DNA of 64,000 bases, taken from NCBI RefSeq assembly GCF_001185345.1, contig NZ_KQ236748.1, positions 95,420-159,419 of the forward strand, given 5' to 3'. Within the stretch, counting starts at the first letter, position 1. The number at the start of each line of letters is the position of its first letter. Below the pieces are notes generated by a model. It did not search any database. It worked only from the letters and a program-made list of their open reading frames with translations, and was not told the DNA's origin. Made by a program: the position numbers and the translations under genes. This document shows, one piece after another, positions 50,364-59,895 of this stretch. This DNA comes from Dorea sp. D27 (GTDB lineage Bacteria; Bacillota; Clostridia; Lachnospirales; Lachnospiraceae).

Positions 50364-51599
50364 ATGTGGGGACATATTTTCGATCTGAGCAATCCTCTTA
50401 TAGGAGAGGAAAACACATGGGTGCTCTGGGCTATCTGTGCCACAGGCGCCGCTGCTGCCATTTATCTGGAACAGAGGTATAAATGGGCGGCAAAAATGAC
50501 GGGAGCTATCATCGCTCTTATCTTTGCAATCGTTTTATCTAACTTTGGTATCATTCCTATGAACGCTCCTGTATGGGACATCGTGTGGGGGTATGTGGTG
50601 CCGCTTTCCATCCCTCTGCTGCTGCTGCAGTGCGATATGAGGAAGATAGGTAAAGATTCCGGGCGTATCCTGATTATCTTTCTGATTGGCTCCGTAGGTA
50701 CGGCATGCGGTTCACTGCTTGCCTATACGGCACTCAACAAGTTTATTCCGGAGCTGGCAGGGCTTGCCGGAGTCTTTACCGGAACGTACATCGGCGGCAC
50801 GGTGAACTTCGCTGCACTGGGTGCGGCGTTTGACGTATCAGGAGAGATGATTTCCGCCGCCACGGTAGCGGACAATCTGCTGATGGTATTATATTTCTTC
50901 CTGCTGATTGCCATGCCGTCTATCGGTTTCTTCCGCAAGAACTTCAAACATCCATATGTGGATGAAGTAGAAGCTGCAGGAAGCAACTTGAAAGAAAACG
51001 AGACAAACGCATCAGCATTCTGGGGAAGAAAAGAAATCTCCTTAAGAGATATCGCCCTCGCAGCCGCAACCGCGTTTGTGATTGTTGCCTTGTCAAATAT
51101 TATTGCAACCGGACTAGGAAGCGTCATCCCAACATCCAACGCATTCCTGAAGATTCTGAACACGCTGTTCGGCAACATGTATCTGTGGATTACGACGATT
51201 GCCATGCTCTGCGCTACGTTCGCGCCGGGATTCTTCGGCAATATCAAAGGTACGCAGGAGCTTGGAACCTTCCTGATCTACCTGTTCTTCTTCGTAATCG
51301 GTGTTCCGGCATCTGTACCTCTTATCATCCGGAACTCTCCGCTGCTGCTCGTATTCGCTGCAATCGTCGTAGCAGTTAACATGATATTCAGCCTTGTTGC
51401 AGGAAAGCTGCTGAAGTTCAACCTGGAGGATATCATACTTGCTTCAAACGCCAACATCGGCGGACCTACGACTGCCGTCGCTATGGCCGTGTCCAAAGGC
51501 TGGACGAAGCTCGTTGGACCGATTGTACTTATCGGTACATTGGGATATGTCCTTGGTACATACTTCGGCCTTGTAGTCGGCAGCATACTCGGCTTATAA
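50364..51599 (+). CDS. DUF819 family permease
   Basis: 411 aa, about 10-11 helices, two repeated halves with the family motif GTYIGGTVNFAALG and its second-half counterpart NANIGGPTTAVAMA. DUF819 proteins (B. subtilis YjcL-like) are uncharacterised transporters related to glutamate/keto-gluconate type permeases. AAGGAGG SD. It is in an operon with a dipeptidase 37 nt downstream, suggesting transport of dipeptides or D-amino acids. Confidence 0.85.
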   Translation: MWGHIFDLSNPLIGEENTWVLWAICATGAAAAIYLEQRYKWAAKMTGAIIALIFAIVLSNFGIIPMNAPVWDIVWGYVVPLSIPLLLLQCDMRKIGKDSGRILIIFLIGSVGTACGSLLAYTALNKFIPELAGLAGVFTGTYIGGTVNFAALGAAFDVSGEMISAATVADNLLMVLYFFLLIAMPSIGFFRKNFKHPYVDEVEAAGSNLKENETNASAFWGRKEISLRDIALAAATAFVIVALSNIIATGLGSVIPTSNAFLKILNTLFGNMYLWITTIAMLCATFAPGFFGNIKGTQELGTFLIYLFFFVIGVPASVPLIIRNSPLLLVFAAIVVAVNMIFSLVAGKLLKFNLEDIILASNANIGGPTTAVAMAVSKGWTKLVGPIVLIGTLGYVLGTYFGLVVGSILGL

Positions 51600-51636
51600 A
51601 GCCTCACACATCTGAAAGGAAAGGGGATTAAGAGAT

Positions 51637-52611
51637 ATGAATTTTGATGCACATTCTGATATCTGGACCGACGTGACACACCATTATCTTGACGGAGAAT
51701 CTGATATTTTCCGCAAATACCACTATGAGCGTCTTAAAGAAGGACAGATTGAGGGCGGAATATTTGTAATCTGGAATGATCCACCTTTCGATAAGGAGCC
51801 ACTGAAACGCACACGCCAGATGATGGAGGCAATTGCCCATGAGGAGTCTGACTGTGCCGATATATTAAAAGTGGCACGTTCTTACGATGATATGATAAAA
51901 GCCCGGGATGAAGGCAGGATGTATGCCTTCATCGGGCTGGAAGGACTAAAAAGTATCGGTGAAGACCTGGATCTGATTGATGATTTCTATCAGTTCGGAG
52001 CCAGACACGCCGGCCTAACATGGAACGAAGAGAATCCGCTGGCAACAGGAGCGCTGGGGAATCCTGAACGAGGACTGACGGATACAGGCCGGAGAGCAGT
52101 AAAGAAGATCCAGGATCTTGGAATGATACTGGATGTATCGCATCTGAACGATGCCTCCTTCTGGGATCTGCTTGACGCGGCGGGAGGACCTGTCGTAGCC
52201 ACACATTCCAACTGCCGGGCTCTTTGTAACCAGCGCCGGAATCTCACCGATGAGCAGTTAAAGGAACTGGCAAAGACAGGAGGTATCGTCGGCCTGAATT
52301 CCTTCAACGAGTTCGTACATGATGTGGAATCAGAACAGACGGTAGAGAATCTTGTCAAACATCTCGTCCGTATGGTGGAACTGATGGGAATAGACCACGT
52401 CGGCTTCGGTTTTGATTTCTCCGAATTTCTGTGCGGAGACACGCTGAGCTCATTCAGCAGCCAGGAGAACCCTTATACAATCGGTCTGGAGGACGCCTCC
52501 AAAGTTCCAAACGTCATTGAGGAAATGAAACGTGCCGGATTCCATAGCGAGGAGATCGAAAAGATTTCCTACAAGAACTGGCATCGTATTATTCGAGAGG
52601 TCATCAAATAA
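51637..52611 (+). CDS. Membrane dipeptidase, peptidase family M19
   Basis: 324 aa. Zinc ligands and motifs of renal-dipeptidase-like enzymes: DAHSD (16-type HxD) at the start, GLEGLKSIGED (bridging Glu), LDVSHLNDASFWDLL, VVATHSNCRAL and IDHVGFGFDF. No signal peptide, so cytoplasmic. Cleaves dipeptides, often L-D or those containing dehydro residues. Terminator follows. Confidence 0.92.
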   Translation: MNFDAHSDIWTDVTHHYLDGESDIFRKYHYERLKEGQIEGGIFVIWNDPPFDKEPLKRTRQMMEAIAHEESDCADILKVARSYDDMIKARDEGRMYAFIGLEGLKSIGEDLDLIDDFYQFGARHAGLTWNEENPLATGALGNPERGLTDTGRRAVKKIQDLGMILDVSHLNDASFWDLLDAAGGPVVATHSNCRALCNQRRNLTDEQLKELAKTGGIVGLNSFNEFVHDVESEQTVENLVKHLVRMVELMGIDHVGFGFDFSEFLCGDTLSSFSSQENPYTIGLEDASKVPNVIEEMKRAGFHSEEIEKISYKNWHRIIREVIK

Positions 52612-52628
52612 CAGATAGTATTACGAAA

Positions 52629-52656
52629 GGCACAGCCGCATCGGCTGTGCCTTTTT
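52629..52656 (+). terminator. Terminator of the DUF819/dipeptidase operon
   Basis: GGCACAGCCG (52629-52638) / CGGCTGTGCC (52642-52651), loop CAT, then TTTTT. Next gene converges and ends 3 nt later. Confidence 0.92.
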
Positions 52657-52658
52657 AT

Positions 52659-53819
52659 CTACTTTATGGAATCCGGGTCCACTTTCTTCTGCTTCAGCTT
52701 CAGATACACGATCTCACGGAAAAGCGCATATACGACGGACACGATAGGAATGAATATGAGCATGCCTACGATTCCCATCAGGCTTCCTCCTATGCTGACC
52801 GCGGCCAGCACCCATATGGACGGCAGGCCGACGGAATTTCCAACCACATGCGGATAGATGAGGTTCCCTTCAATCTGCTGCAGCACAAGAAACAGAGCTA
52901 CGAACATAAGGGCTTTGACCGGATCCACCATAAATATTAGGAACGCGCCTACCGCACATCCGATGAAAGCGCCGAAGATAGGGATCAGCGCCGTAAAGGC
53001 TATCACGATGCCGACCAGCAGCGCATATGGAAGCCGGAACAGCCCCATAGATACGACGAACATGCTTCCGAGTATGATGGCTTCCACGCACTGGCCGGTG
53101 AGGAAGCTGGAGAAGGTGCTGTAGGTCAGCGAAAATACTTCCAGCGCAGCCTCCGCCCTTCCTCTTCTCACAAACGCGAACAGTACCTTCCTTGCCTGGA
53201 TATTCAGCTTTTCCTTCTGCAGCAGCACATAGCAGGCAAATACAAACGCGATGAAAAATGTCGTGATTCCGCTCACGATACTTTTGGCGGCCGTTATGGT
53301 CGAGTCAAGGACGCTCCCAGCGCCATTCCGGAAGAAGTCGATGCCTGCATCCATAATCTTGTTCCAGTCGAACTCCAGATTATTAACCCAGGACATCACT
53401 TCCTTGTTGTTGTGGAACAGGTCGTTTGCCCACGTCTGTACCCTTGGGATAAATGCCTGTATGCTGTCGCCCAGATTCGCAAAGGTCCTTCCAAGCTGTG
53501 GTATCAGTATGAACATTACTACGGCAATAACGCTGAATACAAGCAGGAGCACTATGAGCATGCTGACCGGCCGCGCGGCTTTGGCGCACACTTTGCTCTT
53601 CTGTGCCTTTTCACTTCCAAACAGATGGCGTTCCACAAAGTTCATCGGCACATTCAGCACAAATGCTATCGCTCCGCCGAGGATGAACGGAAACATGATG
53701 TGGAACACGAATCCGAGAATATCGAACACTTTGTTGTATTCCCAGAGACATAACACGACGATAGCCGTAAATATAATGAGTCCTCTTATCTTTTTTACAC
53801 TCTCTCTGCTAAAATCCAT
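52659..53819 (-). CDS. AI-2E family transporter (YtvI/PerM-like)
   Basis: 386 aa, eight membrane helices with the large extracellular loop (~90-150) and ending typical of the family (TALIPIFGAFIGCAVGAFL, QQIEGNLIYPHVVGNSVGLPSIWVL). Function in this group ranges from autoinducer export to Na+/H+ antiport. The ATG follows the ATPase stop by one base and its SD AAGGAG lies inside the last codons of that gene, so the two form an operon under the riboswitch. Confidence 0.9.
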   Translation of the reverse strand: MDFSRESVKKIRGLIIFTAIVVLCLWEYNKVFDILGFVFHIMFPFILGGAIAFVLNVPMNFVERHLFGSEKAQKSKVCAKAARPVSMLIVLLLVFSVIAVVMFILIPQLGRTFANLGDSIQAFIPRVQTWANDLFHNNKEVMSWVNNLEFDWNKIMDAGIDFFRNGAGSVLDSTITAAKSIVSGITTFFIAFVFACYVLLQKEKLNIQARKVLFAFVRRGRAEAALEVFSLTYSTFSSFLTGQCVEAIILGSMFVVSMGLFRLPYALLVGIVIAFTALIPIFGAFIGCAVGAFLIFMVDPVKALMFVALFLVLQQIEGNLIYPHVVGNSVGLPSIWVLAAVSIGGSLMGIVGMLIFIPIVSVVYALFREIVYLKLKQKKVDPDSIK

Positions 53820-53820
53820 T

Positions 53821-56355
53821 TTAACTCCTTATCTTTTTCATCCATTGTATCACAGGAAGGTTCAGCAGTGCCAGCCCATATACGGTCAGCAGCTGTCCCA
53901 GATCCAGCGTGACAACCTTAAAGATTCCGTGCAGTCCCGGTACCATGAGCACACCAGTGATAAGCAGCAGTCCGATGACAAACGCTCCTATGAGATATAT
54001 ATTATTGAAGAACCTGTCCGTGAACAATACGGGCCTTGCGGACTTGCAGTTAAAACCGTGTACAAGCCTGCTCGTGCAGAGGGTTCCGAATGCCATCGTA
54101 CTGGCCAGTGCACTCCCGCCGCTTGCATAACCGATATAAAATGCAGCCATCGTCATGATTCCGATACAGAAGCCTTCTGTTCCGATGCTGAGCAGATATT
54201 TCCTTGTAAGTATAGACTCATCCATAGGGCGGGGCTTCTCCTGCATCACGTTCTTCGTATGCGGCTCAAGGCCGAGCGCGATAGCCGGAAGACTGTCCGT
54301 CAGCAGGTTGATGAACAATAGGTGTACAGGGGCAAAGGGCACCGGTAATCCTGCCACGGAAGCATACAGCACGGCCAGTATGGCGCCGAAGTTTCCTGAC
54401 AGGAGGAACTGTATCGAGTTCTTGATATTCTGGTAGATGTTTCTTCCATTTTCCACTGCCTTGATAATCGTGGCAAAGTTGTCGTCCGTGAGCACCATAG
54501 ACGCCGCGTCCTTGGACACCTCCGAGCCGGTAATACCCATGGCTACACCGATATCCGCCTGTTTGAGCGCAGGAGCGTCATTCACGCCGTCTCCTGTCAT
54601 AGCGACTATGTTGCCCTTCTCCTGCCACGCCCGGACAATCCTTATCTTATGTTCCGGGGAGACCCTTGCATACACGGAGATTTTTTCCACGAACTCTTGG
54701 AGCTCTTTATCGGACATGTCTTCAATCACTGCACCTTCGCATGCCTCGGAATCGTCCCTCAGTATACCAATCTTCCTCGCAATCGCGGCAGCCGTAACTT
54801 TGTGGTCTCCGGTAATCATAATCGGCTTGATGCCTGCTGCTTTGCATTCCGACACGGCTGACTTCGATTCCTCCCTCGGCGGATCCATCATCGATATGAG
54901 GCCGAGGAAGACAAGGCCGTCTTCCTCTTCCAGCGTAAGGTCACGTGCCCTTTCAATCTCCTTATATGCAAATGCCAGCACCCGCAGACCATCCCTCGAA
55001 AACTCCATGTTCTGCCTCTCGATCTCCAGCCTGTCGTCTTCCGTAATCTCCCTTACCGTCTCCCCCGTCCTTATGCCGCTCATACGTCCGAGCAGTACAT
55101 CGACTGCTCCTTTGACGATGATGAGCTCTGTACCGTCTATCCGGTGCTGCGTAGACATCAGCTTCCGGTCGCTGTCGAACGGTATCTCCGACTGACGTGG
55201 GAACCTCTTCCTTATCTCACCTGCGTCAGCCCCGAGCCTGCTGCCGACATTGATGAGTGCGGTCTCCGTCGGGTCGCCGATTTCCTGTCCGTCCGCGTTC
55301 ACGGAATCATTGCAGAGCATGCTGAATATAAGCAGCTTCTCCTCGTTACAGACAGACAGGTCGATATCCCCCGCCGGTATCCGTCTGCCGTCCACATAAT
55401 AATCTTCCACCGTCATCTTATTTTGTGTCAGCGTTCCTGTCTTGTCGGAGCATATGATAGACACGCTTCCAAGCCCTTCCACTGCCTGGAGCTTGCGGAT
55501 AATGGCATGCTCCTTTGCCATCTTCTGGGTACCGAATGAAAGCACGATCGTAACGATGGAACTAAGCGCCTCCGGGATTGCCGCCACCGCAAGTGCCACC
55601 GCGAACAGGAACGCATCCGCCACAGACCCGCCCCGCAGCACATTTACTGCAAATAATATACCGCAGAAAACGAGGATGATGATTGACAGCTTCTTTCCAA
55701 AATCATCCAGATTCATCTGGAGCGGCGTCTTTTTTTCTGAAGTTGTCTTTAAAAGCCTTGCGATCTTGCCAACTTCCGTATCCATCCCGATTGCGGTAAC
55801 TTCAAAGGTACCCCTCCCATAAGTTACAAAACTACCGGAAAAGACCCGGTTCGTCTGGTCGCCGAGCGCGGCCCCGGCAGGTGCTTCTTCCAGTGATTTT
55901 TCCACAGACAGGCTCTCTCCGGTCAGGGCGCTTTCGTCCGCCTTCAGGCTCGCTACATCCAGAAGCCGTCCGTCCGCCGGAACACAGTCCCCGGCTTCCA
56001 GTACTACTTCGTCTCCTACTGTGACCTCTCTGGACGGAATCTGTATCATCACCCCATCCCTTATAACCTTCGCCTCCGGCGCAGACAGCTGTTTCAGGCT
56101 CTTCAGGGACTGTTCTGCCTTTACCGTCTGCACTGTGCCGAGTATGGCATTGATTGTTATGACAACGAAGATGACAACGGAACTTTCCGCATCGCCTAAA
56201 AATCCAGAAACTATAGCAGCTATTATGAGGATAATAACGAGAAAATCTTCAAACTGCTCCAGAAATATCCTTGCCGTGCTCTTCTTCTTACCCTCAGCCA
56301 GCTCATTATAGCCGTATTTCTCCTGGTTTATTTTTGCCTGTTTACTTGTCAGCAT
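53821..56355 (-). CDS. P-type cation ATPase (Ca2+/Mn2+-type, P2)
   Basis: 844 aa, complete: actuator TGES (~160), transmembrane M4 AAIPEALSSIV, phosphorylation site DKTGTLTQNKMT (~320), nucleotide domain, hinge GDGVNDAPALKQADIGVAMG (~590) and six C-terminal helices. Closest to PMCA/SERCA-like bacterial pumps; the PEALSS variant replaces the usual PEGLP. A yybP-ykoY-like Mn2+ riboswitch precedes it, making Mn2+ export the best guess, with Ca2+ as alternative. Confidence 0.92.
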   Translation of the reverse strand: MLTSKQAKINQEKYGYNELAEGKKKSTARIFLEQFEDFLVIILIIAAIVSGFLGDAESSVVIFVVITINAILGTVQTVKAEQSLKSLKQLSAPEAKVIRDGVMIQIPSREVTVGDEVVLEAGDCVPADGRLLDVASLKADESALTGESLSVEKSLEEAPAGAALGDQTNRVFSGSFVTYGRGTFEVTAIGMDTEVGKIARLLKTTSEKKTPLQMNLDDFGKKLSIIILVFCGILFAVNVLRGGSVADAFLFAVALAVAAIPEALSSIVTIVLSFGTQKMAKEHAIIRKLQAVEGLGSVSIICSDKTGTLTQNKMTVEDYYVDGRRIPAGDIDLSVCNEEKLLIFSMLCNDSVNADGQEIGDPTETALINVGSRLGADAGEIRKRFPRQSEIPFDSDRKLMSTQHRIDGTELIIVKGAVDVLLGRMSGIRTGETVREITEDDRLEIERQNMEFSRDGLRVLAFAYKEIERARDLTLEEEDGLVFLGLISMMDPPREESKSAVSECKAAGIKPIMITGDHKVTAAAIARKIGILRDDSEACEGAVIEDMSDKELQEFVEKISVYARVSPEHKIRIVRAWQEKGNIVAMTGDGVNDAPALKQADIGVAMGITGSEVSKDAASMVLTDDNFATIIKAVENGRNIYQNIKNSIQFLLSGNFGAILAVLYASVAGLPVPFAPVHLLFINLLTDSLPAIALGLEPHTKNVMQEKPRPMDESILTRKYLLSIGTEGFCIGIMTMAAFYIGYASGGSALASTMAFGTLCTSRLVHGFNCKSARPVLFTDRFFNNIYLIGAFVIGLLLITGVLMVPGLHGIFKVVTLDLGQLLTVYGLALLNLPVIQWMKKIRS

Positions 56356-56407
56356 ATGTTTTCCTCTCTTTCCTGCAATGAGACTCTCTATTTTAGTATT
56401 TCCACCT

Positions 56408-56546
56408 AAATAAAAAAGAGACCTCTATTGCATAATTAAATATGCAATAAAAGTCTCACCATTTCATTACGATACGGATGATTGCTCATCGTACTGACGA
56501 CATCGTAAACGCGGGCTTCTGCCGGCGCAAGTTACTCCCTTTTATT
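56408..56546 (-). promoter_or_regulatory. yybP-ykoY-like manganese riboswitch with terminator
   Basis: On the minus-strand RNA: AAAAGGGAGTAACTTGC near the 5' end, GATGTCGTCAGTACGAT in the middle, and closing ATCCGTATCGTAATG. These correspond to the conserved GGGGAGUAG and GUCGUCA blocks of the yybP-ykoY class. Then comes an expression platform GAGAC ... GTCTC with six T (56417-56412) and an inner TATTGCAT/ATGCAATA stem. It lies directly before a P-type ATPase, the classic location. Confidence 0.8.
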
Positions 56547-56601
56547 ATTTCATAATATACAGAATAAAAGAGGAAAAGTCAATAAGAATCGCCATTATTA
56601 T

Positions 56602-56938
56602 CTATTCTTCCCGATTCTGTATTGATTTTTTCCATGTTTCTTCCCCTCGTACATGCCACTGTCCCCCGTCTTTCTCCTTCCTGGCTTCGGCGCTCGAAGT
56701 CCTGCCGTCCTTTAGCCAGGGCAGAGCAAACCTGCCGTTATTCTGCTCATATAGCTGTTCAAACAGGTCCGGCTTATATCCATTCTTACGGAATGTCTCC
56801 ATTGCCGCTCTTGCAGAATCTACCCGTGTGAAGATCGACCTTCGGCTGCAAAAAAAGTGTAAAGCTTTCGTCTTCCAACGCCTTCAAAATATAAGTCTCC
56901 AGTCCCCAAAATCTAATACTGCTGCTATTCCTGTTAAT
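56602..56938 (-). pseudogene. Remnant of an EAL-domain protein plus an unrecognised C-terminus
   Basis: A minus-strand stretch reads LETYILKALEDESFTLFLQPKVDLHTGR, the start of a c-di-GMP phosphodiesterase EAL domain (LFLQPKVDL.TG). It then breaks. In another frame, GYKPDLFEQLYEQNNGRFALPWLKDGR continues for about 66 codons to a stop. The catalytic EAL motif is absent. No start or SD fits the whole. Decayed coding sequence between the GtrA terminator and the riboswitch. Confidence 0.6.
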
Positions 56939-56940
56939 CC

Positions 56941-56988
56941 AAAATCCCTTCACCGGATATAATATAACATCCGGTGAAGGGATTTTTT
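56941..56988 (-). terminator. Terminator of the glycosyltransferase/YfhO/gtrA operon
   Basis: AATCCCTTCACCGGAT / ATCCGGTGAAGGGATT, 16-bp perfect stem with an AT loop, with T tracts on both sides so it can work bidirectionally; placed 12 nt after the gtrA stop. Confidence 0.9.
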
Positions 56989-56999
56989 GTAGTATATTG

Positions 57000-57389
57000 T
57001 CAGTTGTCAAATACAAAATATCTTCCCGCAATATAATTCAATGCGATGACGATAATATTGGTCAGTATCTTCATGACCGTTCCCTGTAGCGACATAATAT
57101 CCACGAGCAGATACATGAGTGCAACCTCCAGTATGCCGGTGAGCGCTCTGCACCCAAAGAACCTGGCTGCCTCCGCCGCAACTGTCATGCCTTTCCAGTC
57201 CCTGCTTCCGAATACAAAAGGCTTGTTGGTGAGAAATGCAAATACGACGGCTATACACCACGCAGCTATCGTACTGTACACATTCGGAACTTTCAGTATC
57301 TGATAACAGACATAATACGCCGCCACGTTGACAAATGTAGTTAGAATGCCAAATATCATATAAGCTGTAATTCTTTTATATTTTACCAT
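57000..57389 (-). CDS. gtrA: GtrA family flippase-like protein
   Basis: 129 aa with four membrane helices; MIFGILTTFVNVAAYYVCYQIL and NKPFVFGSR are typical of GtrA/DPMS, which flips or aids lipid-linked sugars across the membrane. It overlaps the end of the YfhO gene by 14 nt. Operon: GT2 - YfhO - GtrA, a cell-surface glycosylation set. Confidence 0.88.
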   Translation of the reverse strand: MVKYKRITAYMIFGILTTFVNVAAYYVCYQILKVPNVYSTIAAWCIAVVFAFLTNKPFVFGSRDWKGMTVAAEAARFFGCRALTGILEVALMYLLVDIMSLQGTVMKILTNIIVIALNYIAGRYFVFDN

Positions 57390-59895
57390 GCAATCTCCTC
57401 TTCCTTCTTATCAGGTCTGCTCCAAGTATGCCAAGGGCCGCCAGCGTTCCCGCTATTCCTGCCGCTCTGCCCTTGGAGTGATAGATAAGCCGGACCTCAT
57501 GTTTTCCTTCCTTGAGAGGCACGCCGATAAACGCACTGTTGACTCTTTGTATCTTCTCCCGCCTTCCATCGATATACAGCCTGAAATTCTCGTCATAGGG
57601 AATGGATGTAATGAGCCATCCCCCTGTTTCAGAATCCACTGTTCCTTCCAGCACATTTCCTTTTCCTGTAACGGCCAGTCCGGCCGGATTGCTGTAAAGG
57701 TTTCGTGTTCCCTCCCTGTCCGCTGTTCCTATCCAGGCACGGATGTTATCAATCTCATAATCGCCTTCGCCAAACTCAACAGGAATCTTTTTCTCCCCGG
57801 CAGAAAGAAGGGAGGTATAGTGGAACGTCGTATTGGCATTATAATACGAGGCGTTTTTCGCACTGAGCTTGTTCTGCTCCCCGTTTACAGTTACCGTCAC
57901 ATCCTTGGAAACCTTATTGTTCTTCACTTCAAATTCCAGAAACAGATAGCCATCTTCTTCCAGATTATTATCGACAGATAATATACCGGATGAGGCATCC
58001 CCCTTGATTCTGGATGCACTCATATGTACATCCGCCTTTTTAACACATTCTTTTTTACTTTCCGGTTTCTCTTTCGTATCTGCTACAGCCGTACTGAGCA
58101 GAGCAAGCTGTCTTTCCGGCCAGGATAAGTTCAAGAAATCCTCTTCCGAAATCGTCTGATCCGTCACATATGCTGCAGGTGCCACTTCCGTATCTTCATA
58201 TATATTGGCATCCCCGAACCGCTTTATCTTCTCGTAACCATCCGGTGCCTGGCTGCCCACAATATACCGGACTCCCATAATCTTCAGAAAAATCGGGTTA
58301 TCCACTGTATCTGCCATGAGGCTGTTCCTGCTCGGTTTGCTCAGATGCAGAACTTCACTTCGGAAATTGCTGTAGTAAGGATTGCTGACAGAGGAATATA
58401 CGGTGGTCAGGTTCTGTCCACACACCCACACCTTATTTTGGTTCGCCTTGTTCACACTGTATCCGCCCCGTGTCTCAGTGCGGTAAAATATGTCGTCCTG
58501 CACGGACCTGACTGCCTTCTCGATATCCGGGCTGTCAATTCTGTCCATCTCAGCCTTGGTGACCAGTTCCTCTTTCAGCAACGTCACCTGGCCCATGCAC
58601 AGCAGCGCCATCACCGCAAGCATACCTGTGCATACGGCCTTCTTCCAGTAAAACATGCTGATGGCAATTGTTGCCGCACAGACTGCGAAATCAATATATA
58701 TAAAATACTTCTCCTGCTGTGCATAACTGTTTGTCAGCAGAGAGGCTATAAGCAGTACACCGGCCAGTACACATCCACCCACAGCTTCACGTATCTTGAG
58801 CAGGCGGCTGCCAATCCTGTAAAGGAACGAAGCGGCGAGCCAGCACATAAGCGGCAGAAACGGTATAAAGGCTTTGTCTCTCAGATAGAGCGTTCCGTTC
58901 AGAAGCCAGTCAAATAACGGAAACAGAAACAGGACTAACAATGTGGCAGCCATAAACTTCTCTCTGCATTTCTTATAAAAAATACTCGTACATAATATGA
59001 TGAGTGCAGCGACAGAAAGTCCCATCCCATAACCGCTGTATAAGAGCTTATGAAGCCGTATGTCAGGGAGCAGCAGCTCTTTCAGGGACTGTCCTTTATG
59101 CCCGCTGCGCCCCGCCGACATCGCAAAATATACGGGTACGAGATAAAACAAAGAGAGAAGGCAGCCAAGAAGCGCAGGATAATATCGTTGCCATAACCAC
59201 TTGATTATGCTCCACAAGGATGTGCCCTTTTCATGCCTGTATTCACACACTCCATAGAGAAACAGGGCTGCCAGGCCTCCCACTGCAAAATAAAAGCTTG
59301 TCAGTATCATAAATAATACTGATACCGTTAACAGGCCATATTTTCCGGTCTCACTATATCGGTCATAGCCAATTAGTGCCAGCAGGAGAAACGGCATATA
59401 ATTTATAAACATAAGCTGCATCGTTGAGTGATAAGTGATGGAGGCCGCCAGCACGAGCACAACGGATGCATAAAAGCTTTCCCGTCTTCTAAAATGGCCT
59501 CTGCCGAGCCAATAGTAACACAGTATCCCGTCCGCTATGTGTTCCAGAAATGCTACGGCCTGGATATATGTGGCCATCTTTACGAATGGCAGCGCGTAAG
59601 ACAACAGATATACCGGATTGAAGAGCCCGTAGTATGCAAAGTTATAGATGTTCTGTCCTCCGCCAAGCTCTGCCGCAAACTGCGGAAACAAAGTGCCCGT
59701 ATTATAAAACAGCTTACGGAAATAGTCCGGGAATGCGATATGCTGCCCGAGCCAGTCTATCTCAGAGCCTGCCAGATATCCGTTTCTTGTCTTCAGGATA
59801 TACAGGATGAGCGGTATGATTATAAGAATCGAGAGATATAAAATATCTTCCCTGTTTTTTGCAGCTTTTGCTGTCCGTTTTTGCATCCTCTTCAT
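57376..59895 (-). CDS. YfhO family membrane glycosyltransferase-like protein
   Basis: 839 aa from ATG 59895 (GAGGG ~10 nt upstream). N-terminal ~13 membrane helices with the YfhO block LAGSEIDWLGQHIAFPDYFR and a large extracytoplasmic C-terminal half (~440-800) rich in beta strands, closing with one more helix (AGIAGTLAALGILGADL). In Bacillus and Listeria YfhO acts in lipoteichoic or wall-polymer glycosylation as GT-C enzyme. The gene begins 134 nt inside the upstream GT reading frame. Confidence 0.85.
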   Translation of the reverse strand: MKRMQKRTAKAAKNREDILYLSILIIIPLILYILKTRNGYLAGSEIDWLGQHIAFPDYFRKLFYNTGTLFPQFAAELGGGQNIYNFAYYGLFNPVYLLSYALPFVKMATYIQAVAFLEHIADGILCYYWLGRGHFRRRESFYASVVLVLAASITYHSTMQLMFINYMPFLLLALIGYDRYSETGKYGLLTVSVLFMILTSFYFAVGGLAALFLYGVCEYRHEKGTSLWSIIKWLWQRYYPALLGCLLSLFYLVPVYFAMSAGRSGHKGQSLKELLLPDIRLHKLLYSGYGMGLSVAALIILCTSIFYKKCREKFMAATLLVLFLFPLFDWLLNGTLYLRDKAFIPFLPLMCWLAASFLYRIGSRLLKIREAVGGCVLAGVLLIASLLTNSYAQQEKYFIYIDFAVCAATIAISMFYWKKAVCTGMLAVMALLCMGQVTLLKEELVTKAEMDRIDSPDIEKAVRSVQDDIFYRTETRGGYSVNKANQNKVWVCGQNLTTVYSSVSNPYYSNFRSEVLHLSKPSRNSLMADTVDNPIFLKIMGVRYIVGSQAPDGYEKIKRFGDANIYEDTEVAPAAYVTDQTISEEDFLNLSWPERQLALLSTAVADTKEKPESKKECVKKADVHMSASRIKGDASSGILSVDNNLEEDGYLFLEFEVKNNKVSKDVTVTVNGEQNKLSAKNASYYNANTTFHYTSLLSAGEKKIPVEFGEGDYEIDNIRAWIGTADREGTRNLYSNPAGLAVTGKGNVLEGTVDSETGGWLITSIPYDENFRLYIDGRREKIQRVNSAFIGVPLKEGKHEVRLIYHSKGRAAGIAGTLAALGILGADLIRRKRRLHGKI

